Shown here in pieces: positions 1-7,133 of a stretch of DNA of 30,243 nucleotides (positions within the stretch are counted from its first letter, which is position 1; each line of letters starts with the position of its first letter). The notes under the pieces were generated by a model. It had not been told where the DNA came from and searched no databases. It worked only from the letters and a program-made list of their open reading frames with translations. The translations under genes and the position numbers were made by a program. The stretch is from JAAYCB01 sp012744395 (GTDB taxonomy: Bacteria; Planctomycetota; Planctomycetia; Pirellulales; Thermoguttaceae). Where the stretch lies: positions 1 to 30,243 of the forward strand of contig JAQVNJ010000072.1 in assembly GCA_028703175.1 (NCBI GenBank). The letters run 5' to 3'.

Positions 1-55
1 GGGCATCAAGGTCGTGAATTCTCCCGAAAAAGCCCCGCGGGAGCTGACGGCATGA
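1..55 (+). CDS. Possible 3' end of an upstream gene (partial)
   Basis: Read from base 2, the plus strand gives about 17 codons ending at a TGA at 53-55, with the tail GIKVVNSPEKAPRELTA. The composition is plausible for a charged protein C-terminus. The frame from base 1 is also open, to a TAA at 79-81, so the choice of frame is a judgement. There is too little to assign a function. Confidence 0.3.
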   Translation, partial: GIKVVNSPEKAPRELTA

Positions 56-286
56 CGCGCATCACCCAGATTCCGGCTTAAAATACGTCCTACCGCTCGG
101 GCCGGAGGAGAGCCGCGCGTTTCTTCTTCCTGGCCCGCAGCCCCGGTTGCCGGTCGATTCCCGATCCATCGCTCGGGCTGTGGAACCCGGCCACGCTCCG
201 CAACGCCGCGGCGGATGTCTGGAAAGACCGTTGGCGGGAACCGGCCACGGACGGGCATCCGCTTGGGGGGGCCGCCGACCGGACGG

Positions 287-739
287 CTACCCCTCGCTCC
301 GCGGTCCCGCGCTGTCTTCCATTTCGTCGATATAGGTGCGGAGCCGTTCGAGCTCGTCGGTCACATAGCGAAGCTTGAGCATGTTCGACACCCGCTTGAT
401 GAGCTCCAGCTTATTGACCGGCTTGCTTAAGAAGTCGTCGCAGCCGGCGGCCACTGCCCGCTCGATGTCGCCCAGCTCATTCAGGGCCGTAACCATGAGG
501 ATCATGATGTCGCGGGTCTTCGGGCTGCCTTTCACCTTTTCGCAGACCTCGAAGCCGCTGAGCTTGGGCATCATGATGTCGAGCAGAATCAAGTCCGGTT
601 CAAACGCGGCCACCTTGTCGAGCGTGTCGAGGCCGTCGACGGCAACCGCGATCTCGCAATCGCAGTCGCTCAAGTAGACCTCGAGAAGTTCCACGTTGGT
701 CGGGTTGTCATCGGCGATAAGAATCTTGCTCTTTGACAT
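287..739 (-). CDS. Stand-alone response regulator (CheY-like receiver)
   Basis: A 150-residue single-domain receiver. The acidic pair is D10/D11 (ILIADDN), the phospho-acceptor is D54 (LLDIMMPK), and the switch Thr T84 and conserved K106 (SKPV) are present. After the receiver there is only a short, highly charged helical tail (about 112-143, rich in Leu, Arg and Glu) that could form a coiled coil. No DNA-binding or enzymatic output domain is present, so it probably signals by protein contact; the partner kinase is not in the window. The ATG at 739 was chosen because the receiver fold starts right after it; the open frame extends upstream to 853, but that part is Pro/Arg-rich and unlike the family. 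No clear Shine-Dalgarno site is visible. It lies downstream of coaX on the same strand, 153 nt away. Confidence 0.93.
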   Translation of the reverse strand: MSKSKILIADDNPTNVELLEVYLSDCDCEIAVAVDGLDTLDKVAAFEPDLILLDIMMPKLSGFEVCEKVKGSPKTRDIMILMVTALNELGDIERAVAAGCDDFLSKPVNKLELIKRVSNMLKLRYVTDELERLRTYIDEMEDSAGPRSEG

Positions 740-793
740 GACACAATGCTTCGTATCTTCCGTGGATTGTACTTGGGCCCGCACAGGGCGCCG

Positions 794-822
794 ATTGTAC
801 TTCCCAGGGGGGGAGTTGGGAA
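794..822 (-). promoter_or_regulatory. Candidate promoter for the response regulator
   Basis: On the minus strand TTCCCA (817-822) and TACAAT (794-799) are 17 nt apart, giving 4/6 and 5/6 matches to sigma-70 elements. The 10-mer AAGTACAATC occurs here and again 28 bp closer to the gene (765-774). This is pattern matching only. Confidence 0.25.
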
Positions 823-892
823 GGGGACCGGCTGGCCACCGCGACGCCGCCACGCGAGGAATCTGGAAAGTGGGCGGCCGGGGCAGCCGCCT

Positions 893-1717
893 TCAGGCGA
901 GCCGGCCGGCCATCGCCCAGGCCGTCAGGGCCGTGCCCGCGAGGGTCAAGTGCGGCGCGTGGCGCGCCGCCGGACCGAGCAGCCCCGCGATGATTGGAGC
1001 CGCCCCCCCCGTGAGATAAATCTCGGGGTCTTGCGGAGCGCCGGCGGTCATTCTCCGGATCAATTCGCGGACCGCGCCGATCGTGCCCCAATAGATGCCC
1101 GATCGCATCGCGGGCAGTGTGGCCTTGCCGATCGGCTCGGGCGGATCCGCCAGCTCCGACATGGCGATCTCGGGCAGCATGTCGGTGTATTCGTGCAGCG
1201 CCCGGGCCGACATCTCCACGCCCGGCAGAATCGCCCCGCCGAGAAACGCCCCCTCGGCAGAGATCAGGTCCACGGTGATCGCCGTGCCGAGGTCGACAAG
1301 GACCGCTTGCCGTCCCGGGGCTCGGACGCGATTGACCGCCACGGCGTCGAGGAGGCGATCGATCCCGACCATGTCGGGCCGCGGCAGTTCTACTCTGATC
1401 GGCAGGTCGCCCGAGGCGAGCAACGTCAGCCGATCCTGCGGACGATGCGCGCCGAGCCAGTCAATCAGCCGCGAGGCCGCGGAGCGGTTGACGCTCCCGA
1501 TCCACCAGTCGAGGCTTGCGCTTCCGGCGTGGCACTGGCCCACCACGGCGTCCAGCGGTCCGCCGCCGCAGGGGAGGACCCAGGTTCGCCCGGGCTGGGG
1601 AATCCCCGCCGCGCCGGTCCACTCGAATCGGCCGATCTTCACGCGATTGTTGCCCACGTCGACGGCGAGCAGGGTTGAATTGGCTGGCTGGCTCACGTTG
1701 CGCGTCCTCTTCTGCAT
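893..1717 (-). CDS. coaX: Type III pantothenate kinase
   Basis: Phosphorylates pantothenate with ATP, the first committed step of coenzyme A synthesis in the cytoplasm. The 274-residue protein has the ASKHA-fold signatures of CoaX: N-terminal phosphate loop DVGNNRVKIG, the GIDRLLDAVA segment, DLGTAITVD with the catalytic-region Asp, GGAILPG, and C-terminal YLTGGAAP. The length is normal for CoaX. The ATG at 1717 lacks a ribosome site; a GTG at 1696 (codon 8) has a GAGG 9 nt upstream and is an equally good start that keeps every motif. Type III enzymes use monovalent cations and are insensitive to CoA feedback. The birA gene often found next to coaX is not seen here. Confidence 0.95.
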   Translation of the reverse strand: MQKRTRNVSQPANSTLLAVDVGNNRVKIGRFEWTGAAGIPQPGRTWVLPCGGGPLDAVVGQCHAGSASLDWWIGSVNRSAASRLIDWLGAHRPQDRLTLLASGDLPIRVELPRPDMVGIDRLLDAVAVNRVRAPGRQAVLVDLGTAITVDLISAEGAFLGGAILPGVEMSARALHEYTDMLPEIAMSELADPPEPIGKATLPAMRSGIYWGTIGAVRELIRRMTAGAPQDPEIYLTGGAAPIIAGLLGPAARHAPHLTLAGTALTAWAMAGRLA

Positions 1718-1732
1718 TCCGGCTAGTCATGG

Positions 1733-1761
1733 ATCATACAGAACCGGCTGCCTGCTGCCTA
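1733..1761 (-). promoter_or_regulatory. Candidate coaX promoter
   Basis: On the minus strand TAGGCA (1756-1761) and TATGAT (1733-1738) are separated by 17 nt. The -10 is a 5/6 match. The inferred transcript start near 1726 would leave a short leader and suits the GTG start at 1696 better than the ATG at 1717. Confidence 0.3.
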
Positions 1762-1930
1762 TCTTCAGGGCGACGATCGGGTGGGGAGGCGGGCGAGCCC
1801 CGCGTGGCCGAAATCTGCTCTCTACACCCCCCGCAAGGGCATGCTATCGTTGATTAGCCCCGATGGTCCACAGGCCGATCCCCATCCCCAAGCGTGAGCG
1901 AGGAGGGGTATCCCCGAGTTGGCCTGGCCT

Positions 1931-1996
1931 ACGCGTCGAGTCACATGGGCTCGCTTACGCGTCGGAGCAGATCGCCTCGCTGACGCGTCGGGTTGG
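1931..1996. repeat. Degenerate 26-bp tandem repeat
   Basis: The octamer ACGCGTCG starts at 1931, 1957 and 1983, exactly 26 bp apart. In the first two units it is followed at matching offsets by related sequence ending CTCGCT. The third unit keeps only the start (ACGCGTCGGGTTGGG). The copies have diverged and encode nothing recognisable. Confidence 0.6.
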
Positions 1997-2145
1997 GAAG
2001 GCGCGCGGCAGTCGAAGAATCCTCGGCACACCGAATAATCCGGGCAAGTCGCCTTGCGCCTTGTTTCACGCGGCCAGTAGGCGAGAATAACCTTTAGAAA
2101 CGGCAAATTCGACCATCTGCGGCTCGAAATGGAGGGACAGACCTC

Positions 2146-3276
2146 ATGAAACGTTCTCGGCTCATTCTCGCGGTCTCTGCGGTGTGCATATCGGTCGCGT
2201 GTGCGTCGGCGGCTCGAGCGGGTGCAGCGCCGGCCCCGGGCGAGACCCCGGACCCGGCCTCTCCCGCGCAACCGGCGGCGCCGGCTCCGCCGCTCAGCCC
2301 GAGTGCCCCGCCACCGGATCCGGCCCTTGAGCCGGGGTTGCCGGCTGCCGGGTCTCCTCAGCCCGTGCCGCCCAGCGCGGCAGGCAGCGCGGCGCCGCTC
2401 CAGCGCGATGCCAATCCGCTGCTGCGGCTTTTCGACGTCAACGGCGACGGCGTCCTCACGGCCGATGAAGTCGCCAATTCCGCCGCGCGGCTTCGGGAGC
2501 TGGATCGCAACCTGGATGGAATCCTCACGCCAGATGAGCTCTTGCTCGTGCTTGCTCCCCGATGGGACGAGCGCCGCCGCGCGGTCCCGGGTGTTCTGCC
2601 CGCCGAGCCGAGCATTGCTCCACAAGTCCCGGCCGCGCCGGCCGCCCCCGCCGCGCCGCTTCCGACTGCCGGGGATGCCGCGGGCCGGAGCACCGAGAAG
2701 CCGCGGGTTGAAATCTATCCGCTGCGTTCCCTGGACCCCAACCAGACCCTGGCCAGATTCCAGCAATTGCTGCGCGACCGGCAGGATGCCCGACTGACAA
2801 TCGACATCCGCACGCGGAGCCTGTTGGTCTACGGCCCCGGCGACGTCCATGCGATGATCCGCAAGGAGCTGGCCGACCTCGCCCAGTCGGGCCTGCCGGA
2901 GCAATTCGGCCAAGCGCCCGGCATGGAATCGCAGCCGCCGCTCGGCGGTTTCCCGATTGCTCCGCCTCCCCGGGTGATTCCCGTCTACAATGCCCGGGCG
3001 CGCGACATCCTGCGGACCGTCAGGCAAGTCTATCGGGACCGCCTGTTCGAGCCCCGCACGGCGCCGGCGGCCGACGCGGCCGCCGCCTTCGGCGCCGCTC
3101 CGCTGCCACCCGAAGCAGCGGGGCTACCGCCCGACAGGATGGTGGTCGGCCTGGGCGCCGATCCGAACTCGGTGGTTGTGACCGCCGACGATGAACTGTT
3201 CTTCGAGGTTCTTGACCTGATCGAGCGCCTCGACAGCGGCATCCCCGCCGAGCCGGGCCCGCCGGAAGACCGCTGA
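2146..3276 (+). CDS. Secreted EF-hand protein with two secretin-N-like segments
   Basis: A 376-residue exported protein of unknown function. Residues 1-25 form a Sec signal peptide (hydrophobic core LILAVSAVCISVACA, likely cleavage after ARA). A Pro/Ala-rich linker runs to about 88. Two canonical 12-residue EF-hand loops follow at 97-108 (DVNGDGVLTADE) and 120-131 (DRNLDGILTPDE); both have Asp/Asn at positions 1, 3 and 5 and Glu at 12, so calcium binding is likely. After a second Pro/Ala linker, 187-247 and 276-363 each resemble the small alpha/beta N-domains of secretins (pattern YPLRSLDPNQTLARFQQLL, later RTRSLLVYG and a closing helix). No outer-membrane secretin barrel follows. The start has GGAGGG 9 nt upstream. 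It is convergent with the next gene, 42 nt away. The secretin-N relation is inferred from pattern only. Confidence 0.85.
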   Translation: MKRSRLILAVSAVCISVACASAARAGAAPAPGETPDPASPAQPAAPAPPLSPSAPPPDPALEPGLPAAGSPQPVPPSAAGSAAPLQRDANPLLRLFDVNGDGVLTADEVANSAARLRELDRNLDGILTPDELLLVLAPRWDERRRAVPGVLPAEPSIAPQVPAAPAAPAAPLPTAGDAAGRSTEKPRVEIYPLRSLDPNQTLARFQQLLRDRQDARLTIDIRTRSLLVYGPGDVHAMIRKELADLAQSGLPEQFGQAPGMESQPPLGGFPIAPPPRVIPVYNARARDILRTVRQVYRDRLFEPRTAPAADAAAAFGAAPLPPEAAGLPPDRMVVGLGADPNSVVVTADDELFFEVLDLIERLDSGIPAEPGPPEDR

Positions 3277-3285
3277 TGCGGCGCA

Positions 3286-3319
3286 CGCGGCCTGCAAGTG
3301 ACGCCCGCGGCCTGCAAGT
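3286..3319. repeat. 14-bp direct repeat between convergent genes
   Basis: CGCGGCCTGCAAGT occurs at 3286-3299 and 3306-3319, a 20-bp period. The second copy touches the stop codon of the minus-strand gene. No function is evident. Confidence 0.6.
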
Positions 3320-4803
3320 CAGGAACACCACAGGGAAAACAGCAGGGCGTTGCGGAGCGTGATCCGCAGGCTGACGGGTTGGTCCATGCCATCCAGGGAG
3401 CCGCTTTCCCATTGGACGGGCAGATCGAGCCCGTCGGCCCGCACGGGCTTGGAGCGAGCCACCGCCTCGCCGTCGGCGGCGACGACTTCAACGACGATCT
3501 CGCCAAAATCGCACTTGGCATTCAGGTGCAGCCGACGCGCCGCGAGCCGGAGCGGTTTGGTGATCACCTGGCCGCCATCGAACGAGGCCCCGAGCGAGGC
3601 GAACCGGTCGCGCTGGATTGCGGCCAGGCCGATGCCGGCGAAACCGTCGCCCGAGTCCGCGCCGCTGTAAGGACTGTGCCGGGCGGTCCGGCCGCCGTAG
3701 TAGAATCGCAGCCAGTCGCCGGCAACGAGTGGCGGGTTGGTCGCCAGCGAGTTGTTGAATCGATCCCAGGCGCCGACCGGTCCGACGGGCAGGAAGGGCT
3801 CGCCCTGGCAGACGCGCGTGAAACGGACTCCGTCGCGGCTGACCGCCAGCTCGATGTCGAGGTGGCAAGCGTCCGGCCGGTTGTGAAAGACCTGCACCAG
3901 GCCAAGGTAGACCGATTCGTAGGGGAACACGAGCATCGAGTAGATTTCCGTGCCGGGCTGGTCTTTCGTGTCCGCGGTCATCACGACCGGCGCTTGGGCC
4001 GGCTCGGTGATGTCCCAGTGCAAAAAGTCGGGCGACTCGACGCGGGCCACCGATCGGCCCCAGAAATGGGCGCGGACCGACGGGTCGCCCGCCCAAGCCT
4101 CGGCCACCTCCGGCGCGACGTACTTTGTCCGCCCGTAGAGGGCGTATTTGGAGCGCTTGGCGTCCCAGCACCAGTGGGTGGCTCCATCGCAGATCGCCTC
4201 CGTGGTCCAGTTGTCCAGCAGCTTCCAGCGGAGGCCGTCGGCGCTGGCGGCCACGCCGAGGCCGCGCCGCTGCCGCGGATGGAACGGGTCTTCGCGCGGG
4301 CCTTGATAATCCCGCTGGATGCTGAGAAACCCCATCTTGTAGCGGCGCTGCGGGTCCGGGTCGCGGTCATCGCGCAGCACGCCGAAGATTTCGTAGAAGT
4401 AGGGCAGCGTCGCCGGCTCGCCGCCCGCAGGCTGCCCGCGTACGACCAGGTTCGTGTCCTCGTCGTCCATGCGGACCAGGCCGAGCCGCGGCTTGACCCA
4501 GGCGATCCCGTCGGCGCTCTCGGCATACGCCACGTTGCCCGAGGCGTAGTACCACATGCGATACTTCTCGCCCTCGCGCAAGACCGACCCGTAGACGATC
4601 GTGACCGCGCCTTCCCAGGGCTCCGTGGGGCGGAGCAGTGGATTGCCGGGGTGCTTCTCGGCCGGATGAACGCGGCGAGTGACGTTCCGGCTTGCGGCAA
4701 TCAAGGCATCGTCAAGAAACAACTCGTGCTCAGCTCCCAGGGTGAGCAGCGCGTCTGGCGACGCGCTGAGCAGGGCAATGCCGATAAGGCCAACGGTGGT
4801 CAT
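3319..4803 (-). CDS. Secreted five-bladed beta-propeller, glycosidase-like (GH32/43/130-type) protein
   Basis: A 494-residue protein with a hydrophobic N-terminus (residues 4-20, probable signal peptide). After it comes the motif ELFLDDALI (27-35), which opens a family common in planctomycetes. Repeated blade-like segments then follow: YRMWYYASGNVAYAESADG, then GVAASADGLRWK, SPDFLHWD, LAVSRDGVRFTR and WLRFYYGGR. The recurrent 'S-x-D-G/F-x-x-W' pattern is typical of glycoside-hydrolase propellers. The C-terminal ~100 residues look like a beta-sandwich (LHLNAKCDFGEIVVEV). Catalytic residues and substrate cannot be fixed from sequence; polysaccharide processing outside the cytoplasm is the family inference. 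The ATG at 4803 was chosen because the signal-like segment begins there; the frame continues upstream to 4938 without family character. Only a weak GGAG lies upstream. Confidence 0.8.
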   Translation of the reverse strand: MTTVGLIGIALLSASPDALLTLGAEHELFLDDALIAASRNVTRRVHPAEKHPGNPLLRPTEPWEGAVTIVYGSVLREGEKYRMWYYASGNVAYAESADGIAWVKPRLGLVRMDDEDTNLVVRGQPAGGEPATLPYFYEIFGVLRDDRDPDPQRRYKMGFLSIQRDYQGPREDPFHPRQRRGLGVAASADGLRWKLLDNWTTEAICDGATHWCWDAKRSKYALYGRTKYVAPEVAEAWAGDPSVRAHFWGRSVARVESPDFLHWDITEPAQAPVVMTADTKDQPGTEIYSMLVFPYESVYLGLVQVFHNRPDACHLDIELAVSRDGVRFTRVCQGEPFLPVGPVGAWDRFNNSLATNPPLVAGDWLRFYYGGRTARHSPYSGADSGDGFAGIGLAAIQRDRFASLGASFDGGQVITKPLRLAARRLHLNAKCDFGEIVVEVVAADGEAVARSKPVRADGLDLPVQWESGSLDGMDQPVSLRITLRNALLFSLWCS

Positions 4804-5186
4804 GAGTCTGGCTCCGATGGGCTTGACACCTCCAAATCGACCGGCAGCCGGGTCTGCCCCTTGTTGTGGCACAAAACCGCCACGTAAGTCCAGACCAGTC
4901 TGCTCAGAACCACACCACCGGCCCGTGAACGGTTCCACCGATGGTTGACAGCACAGCCTGTCCTTCTTATTCTTGCCAGCGTTTTGCCGATGATTCTGAT
5001 TTCTTCCGATCGTGTCAGAACAGGCGGGCGTCGCCGGTCTCTAGAAGGTCGGCCAAATGCCCAAGCGCGTCAAGGGGATCGACACGATGAACGCGCTGAG
5101 CGCGGCGACCGGTTTGAAGTCGGACTTGTCCGCAAACCGCTTCACGAGGCTATTTTCAGCAGCTACGAACGAGGAAGGCAGACGCA
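4804..5186. other. 383-bp divergent intergenic region
   Basis: Lies between the propeller gene (minus) and the phosphodiesterase (plus). It contains a good sigma-70-like promoter for the plus strand (4945-4973), which implies a leader of about 205 nt. A plus-strand open frame from 5057 runs into the phosphodiesterase gene in a different frame and is not called. Confidence 0.5.
4945..4973 (+). promoter_or_regulatory. Candidate promoter for the phosphodiesterase gene
   Basis: TTGACA (4945-4950, perfect -35) is followed after 17 nt by TATTCT (4968-4973, 4/6 -10). The predicted start near 4980 leaves a leader of about 205 nt before the ATG at 5187. Confidence 0.45.
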
Positions 5187-6011
5187 ATGAAGACCCGGCT
5201 GGCAGTTGTGTTGATCGTCATCGCAATCGCAGTTGGCATATTCGGCTCGGTTGGCTGGGTCTCCGCACAAGAGAAGGGACTCCTGTTCGCGCATCGAGGC
5301 GGGGGGCACGAATTCGACGAAAACACGCTGGATGCGTTTCGCTCGTGCTACGAGAAGGGGCTGCGCGGTTTCGAGACCGACGTTCGCATGACCAAGGATG
5401 GCAAACTGGTCATCTTGCACGACGACAGCCTCGACCGCACTCACAACGCGACAGGGGCCGTGGAACACAAGATGGCTGCCGAGTTGCGAACGGTCACCAG
5501 CAAGAAGACTGGCCAACCAGTTCTGTTTCTGGAGGAACTCCTGTCCTACTTGGACGACAAACCCGGCGTGTATCTCGAACTGGAGATGAAGACCAGCAAC
5601 AAAGAGTTCTATCCGGATGCGCGCCTGGATGAGTATTGCCGGAGGCTTTATGCGGCCGTCCAGGCCCACAAGCCGAAGGGTTCCTTCTATGTCTGCACCT
5701 CCTTTGACGAACGGCCGCTGAGAATTGTCAAGGCCCTGGATGCCGATGCGGATCTGCTGCTCATCACCGGCGGGCCGTGTTGCCCGGAGATCGTGAAGCG
5801 GGCTCAGGATTTGGGAGTCAAGCGAATCGGTTGCCGAATGGAAGAGACATCGCGGGCCGCCGTGCGGGCTGCCCAGAAAGCCGGACTTTTCGTGACCGGC
5901 TGGCCGGGCCACAGTCTACAGGACTATCATCTGGCTGTCGGACTGGGCGTAGACGCGATTTGCAGCGACATCCCCGTCGCGATCCAGACCTGGAAGGCGA
6001 AGAACGAGTAA
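5187..6011 (+). CDS. Exported glycerophosphodiester phosphodiesterase
   Basis: Hydrolyses glycerophosphodiesters to sn-glycerol-3-phosphate and an alcohol. The 274-residue protein starts with a signal peptide or membrane anchor (hydrophobic 5-24, ending VSAQ), so it acts outside the cytoplasm. The GDPD TIM-barrel motifs are intact: H36-R37-G38 (FAHRGG), E45-N46-T47, E63 and D65 (FETDVRMTKDG), and H78-D79 (ILHDDSLDRT). Later strands include YLELEMKTS and the closing GVDAICSDIP. All expected metal and catalytic residues are therefore visible. GAGGAAGG at 5171-5178, 8 nt before the ATG, fixes the start. It could scavenge phosphate or glycerol from phospholipid head groups; no transporter or pho genes are nearby. 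Confidence 0.93.
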   Translation: MKTRLAVVLIVIAIAVGIFGSVGWVSAQEKGLLFAHRGGGHEFDENTLDAFRSCYEKGLRGFETDVRMTKDGKLVILHDDSLDRTHNATGAVEHKMAAELRTVTSKKTGQPVLFLEELLSYLDDKPGVYLELEMKTSNKEFYPDARLDEYCRRLYAAVQAHKPKGSFYVCTSFDERPLRIVKALDADADLLLITGGPCCPEIVKRAQDLGVKRIGCRMEETSRAAVRAAQKAGLFVTGWPGHSLQDYHLAVGLGVDAICSDIPVAIQTWKAKNE

Positions 6012-6371
6012 CGGCGAAGATGTCGCCGAGATGGACCCGACCGAAGTTCCGCTTTCCCAGGCACGGCGACGAGTAACGTGATGGCCTTACGCGTCCCTTC
6101 GCTGCTTGCGAATCGTTGCTCTCCCCTCTTTCGCGACTTCGCCCTTTCGCGCTTTCGCGATGGACTTTCCGACCATTGGCAATCAGCATGGAAGACGGCA
6201 TCGTTCAACTCGCCGACTCCGATTGGCTCTGGCTCGATACGGCCTCGGTAGCTCGCGGCGGCAAACCAGGGCCGAGGTGCCGCGATGACTGTTCGGTCTA
6301 CCAGTGGCGGACAAGCGGCCGGGAGCCATTGTCCTTGCCGAATTCCGCAGGACGCGGTTGCTGACGCCTTG
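6012..6371. other. 360-bp region between convergent genes
   Basis: Directly after the stop, CGGCGA-N5-TCGCCG (6012-6028) can form a 6-bp hairpin but has no T-run. CTTTCGCG is repeated at 6128, 6144 and 6152 in a low-complexity stretch. No gene or RNA was recognised; minus-strand open frames here are rich in Arg, Lys and Ser and are repeat read-through. Confidence 0.5.
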
Positions 6372-7046
6372 TCAGCCGCGTTTCGCCAGCACGTCCAGAA
6401 ACGCCGGCATGAACTCGGGCAGGTCGGGCCAGCCGCGGGAGCTGACCAGCGCGCGGTCGACGACGACGGCCTGGTCGACGAACTTCGCACCGGCCAGCTC
6501 CAGGTCCGGGCGAATCGCCTCGTAGCAGGTCATCGTCCGCCCGGCGACCGAGCCGGCGGCCCAGAGGACCTGCGGGCCGTGGCACATCACGCCCAGCGGC
6601 AGCTCCTTCTCCAGGAAATGGCGGACGATCTTGAGCACGTCGCCGATCTGCCGCATCTCTTCCGGGCCGCGGCCGCCGGGGATGAGCATCGCTGCATAGT
6701 CCAAAGGGACGACGTCCTTGTAAGCGATGTCCGCCTGGATGAAGTAGCCGGGTTTCTCCGTGTAGTTGGAGTATTGCGGCTCGAAATCGTGGACGACCGT
6801 CTTGACGGCCTTGACTGTGGCGGCGGCCACGACCGGCTCGATCCCTTCCTCCTTCAACCGGTAGACCATGTAGTATGTCTCCAGCCCCTCGCTGAACTCG
6901 CCGATTCCGACGAGGACCCGCTTGCCCTTAAGGCCGCCCTTGCGCGGCGAAGCCGCCTGAGAGGCGCTTGCGCCGAGCGCCGCGGCCGCCCCGAGCGCGC
7001 CGCCGAGCATCTGCCGGCGAGTGACTGAACCGGTGCTGTTCTTCAT
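6372..7046 (-). CDS. DJ-1/PfpI family protein with a Tat signal
   Basis: A 224-residue class I glutamine amidotransferase-like protein of the DJ-1/PfpI superfamily. The N-terminus carries a twin-arginine signal (TRRQMLGG, R10-R11) and an Ala-rich hydrophobic stretch ending SASQAAS, so it is probably exported folded. The core has the family nucleophile elbow GVMCHGPQVL with C155-H156, preceded by YAAMLIPGGRGPEE, which carries the Glu region that contacts the Cys. Members act as chaperones, glyoxalases or proteases; the sequence does not decide which. AAGGAG 6 nt before the ATG supports the start. It follows the M16 protease gene on the same strand with an 87-nt gap. Confidence 0.9.
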   Translation of the reverse strand: MKNSTGSVTRRQMLGGALGAAAALGASASQAASPRKGGLKGKRVLVGIGEFSEGLETYYMVYRLKEEGIEPVVAAATVKAVKTVVHDFEPQYSNYTEKPGYFIQADIAYKDVVPLDYAAMLIPGGRGPEEMRQIGDVLKIVRHFLEKELPLGVMCHGPQVLWAAGSVAGRTMTCYEAIRPDLELAGAKFVDQAVVVDRALVSSRGWPDLPEFMPAFLDVLAKRG

Positions 7047-7133
7047 GACTGGCTCCTTGATTAACGGGGTCGGTTGTCGTTGATTTCCCTGCCGCGGAGC
7101 ACCGGCGGCGGAATCGGGGGGCCGTGGTGGTCC

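Larger units (their letters stand above)
1718..2145. other. 428-bp intergenic region between divergent genes
   Basis: Separates coaX (minus) from the EF-hand protein (plus). It holds the candidate coaX promoter and a degenerate 26-bp periodic repeat near 1931-1996. Open frames across it read through the repeat and have no ribosome site or family resemblance, so no gene is called. GGAGGG at 2131-2136 is the ribosome-binding site of the next gene. Confidence 0.6.

Noticed and set aside
1931..1996. CRISPR array
   Set aside because: Only an octamer is conserved, units are contiguous with no unique spacers of constant length, and no cas genes are near.
1822..3027. A 401-codon minus-strand open frame over the EF-hand gene
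   Set aside because: The opposite strand has a signal peptide, ribosome site and two canonical EF-hands; this frame is Arg-rich and unstructured.
5057..5632. A plus-strand open frame beginning MPKRVKGIDTMNALS
   Set aside because: Its first 40 residues look protein-like, but it then overlaps the phosphodiesterase gene by about 450 nt in another frame as shadow sequence. At most it is a decayed remnant; no ribosome site is seen.
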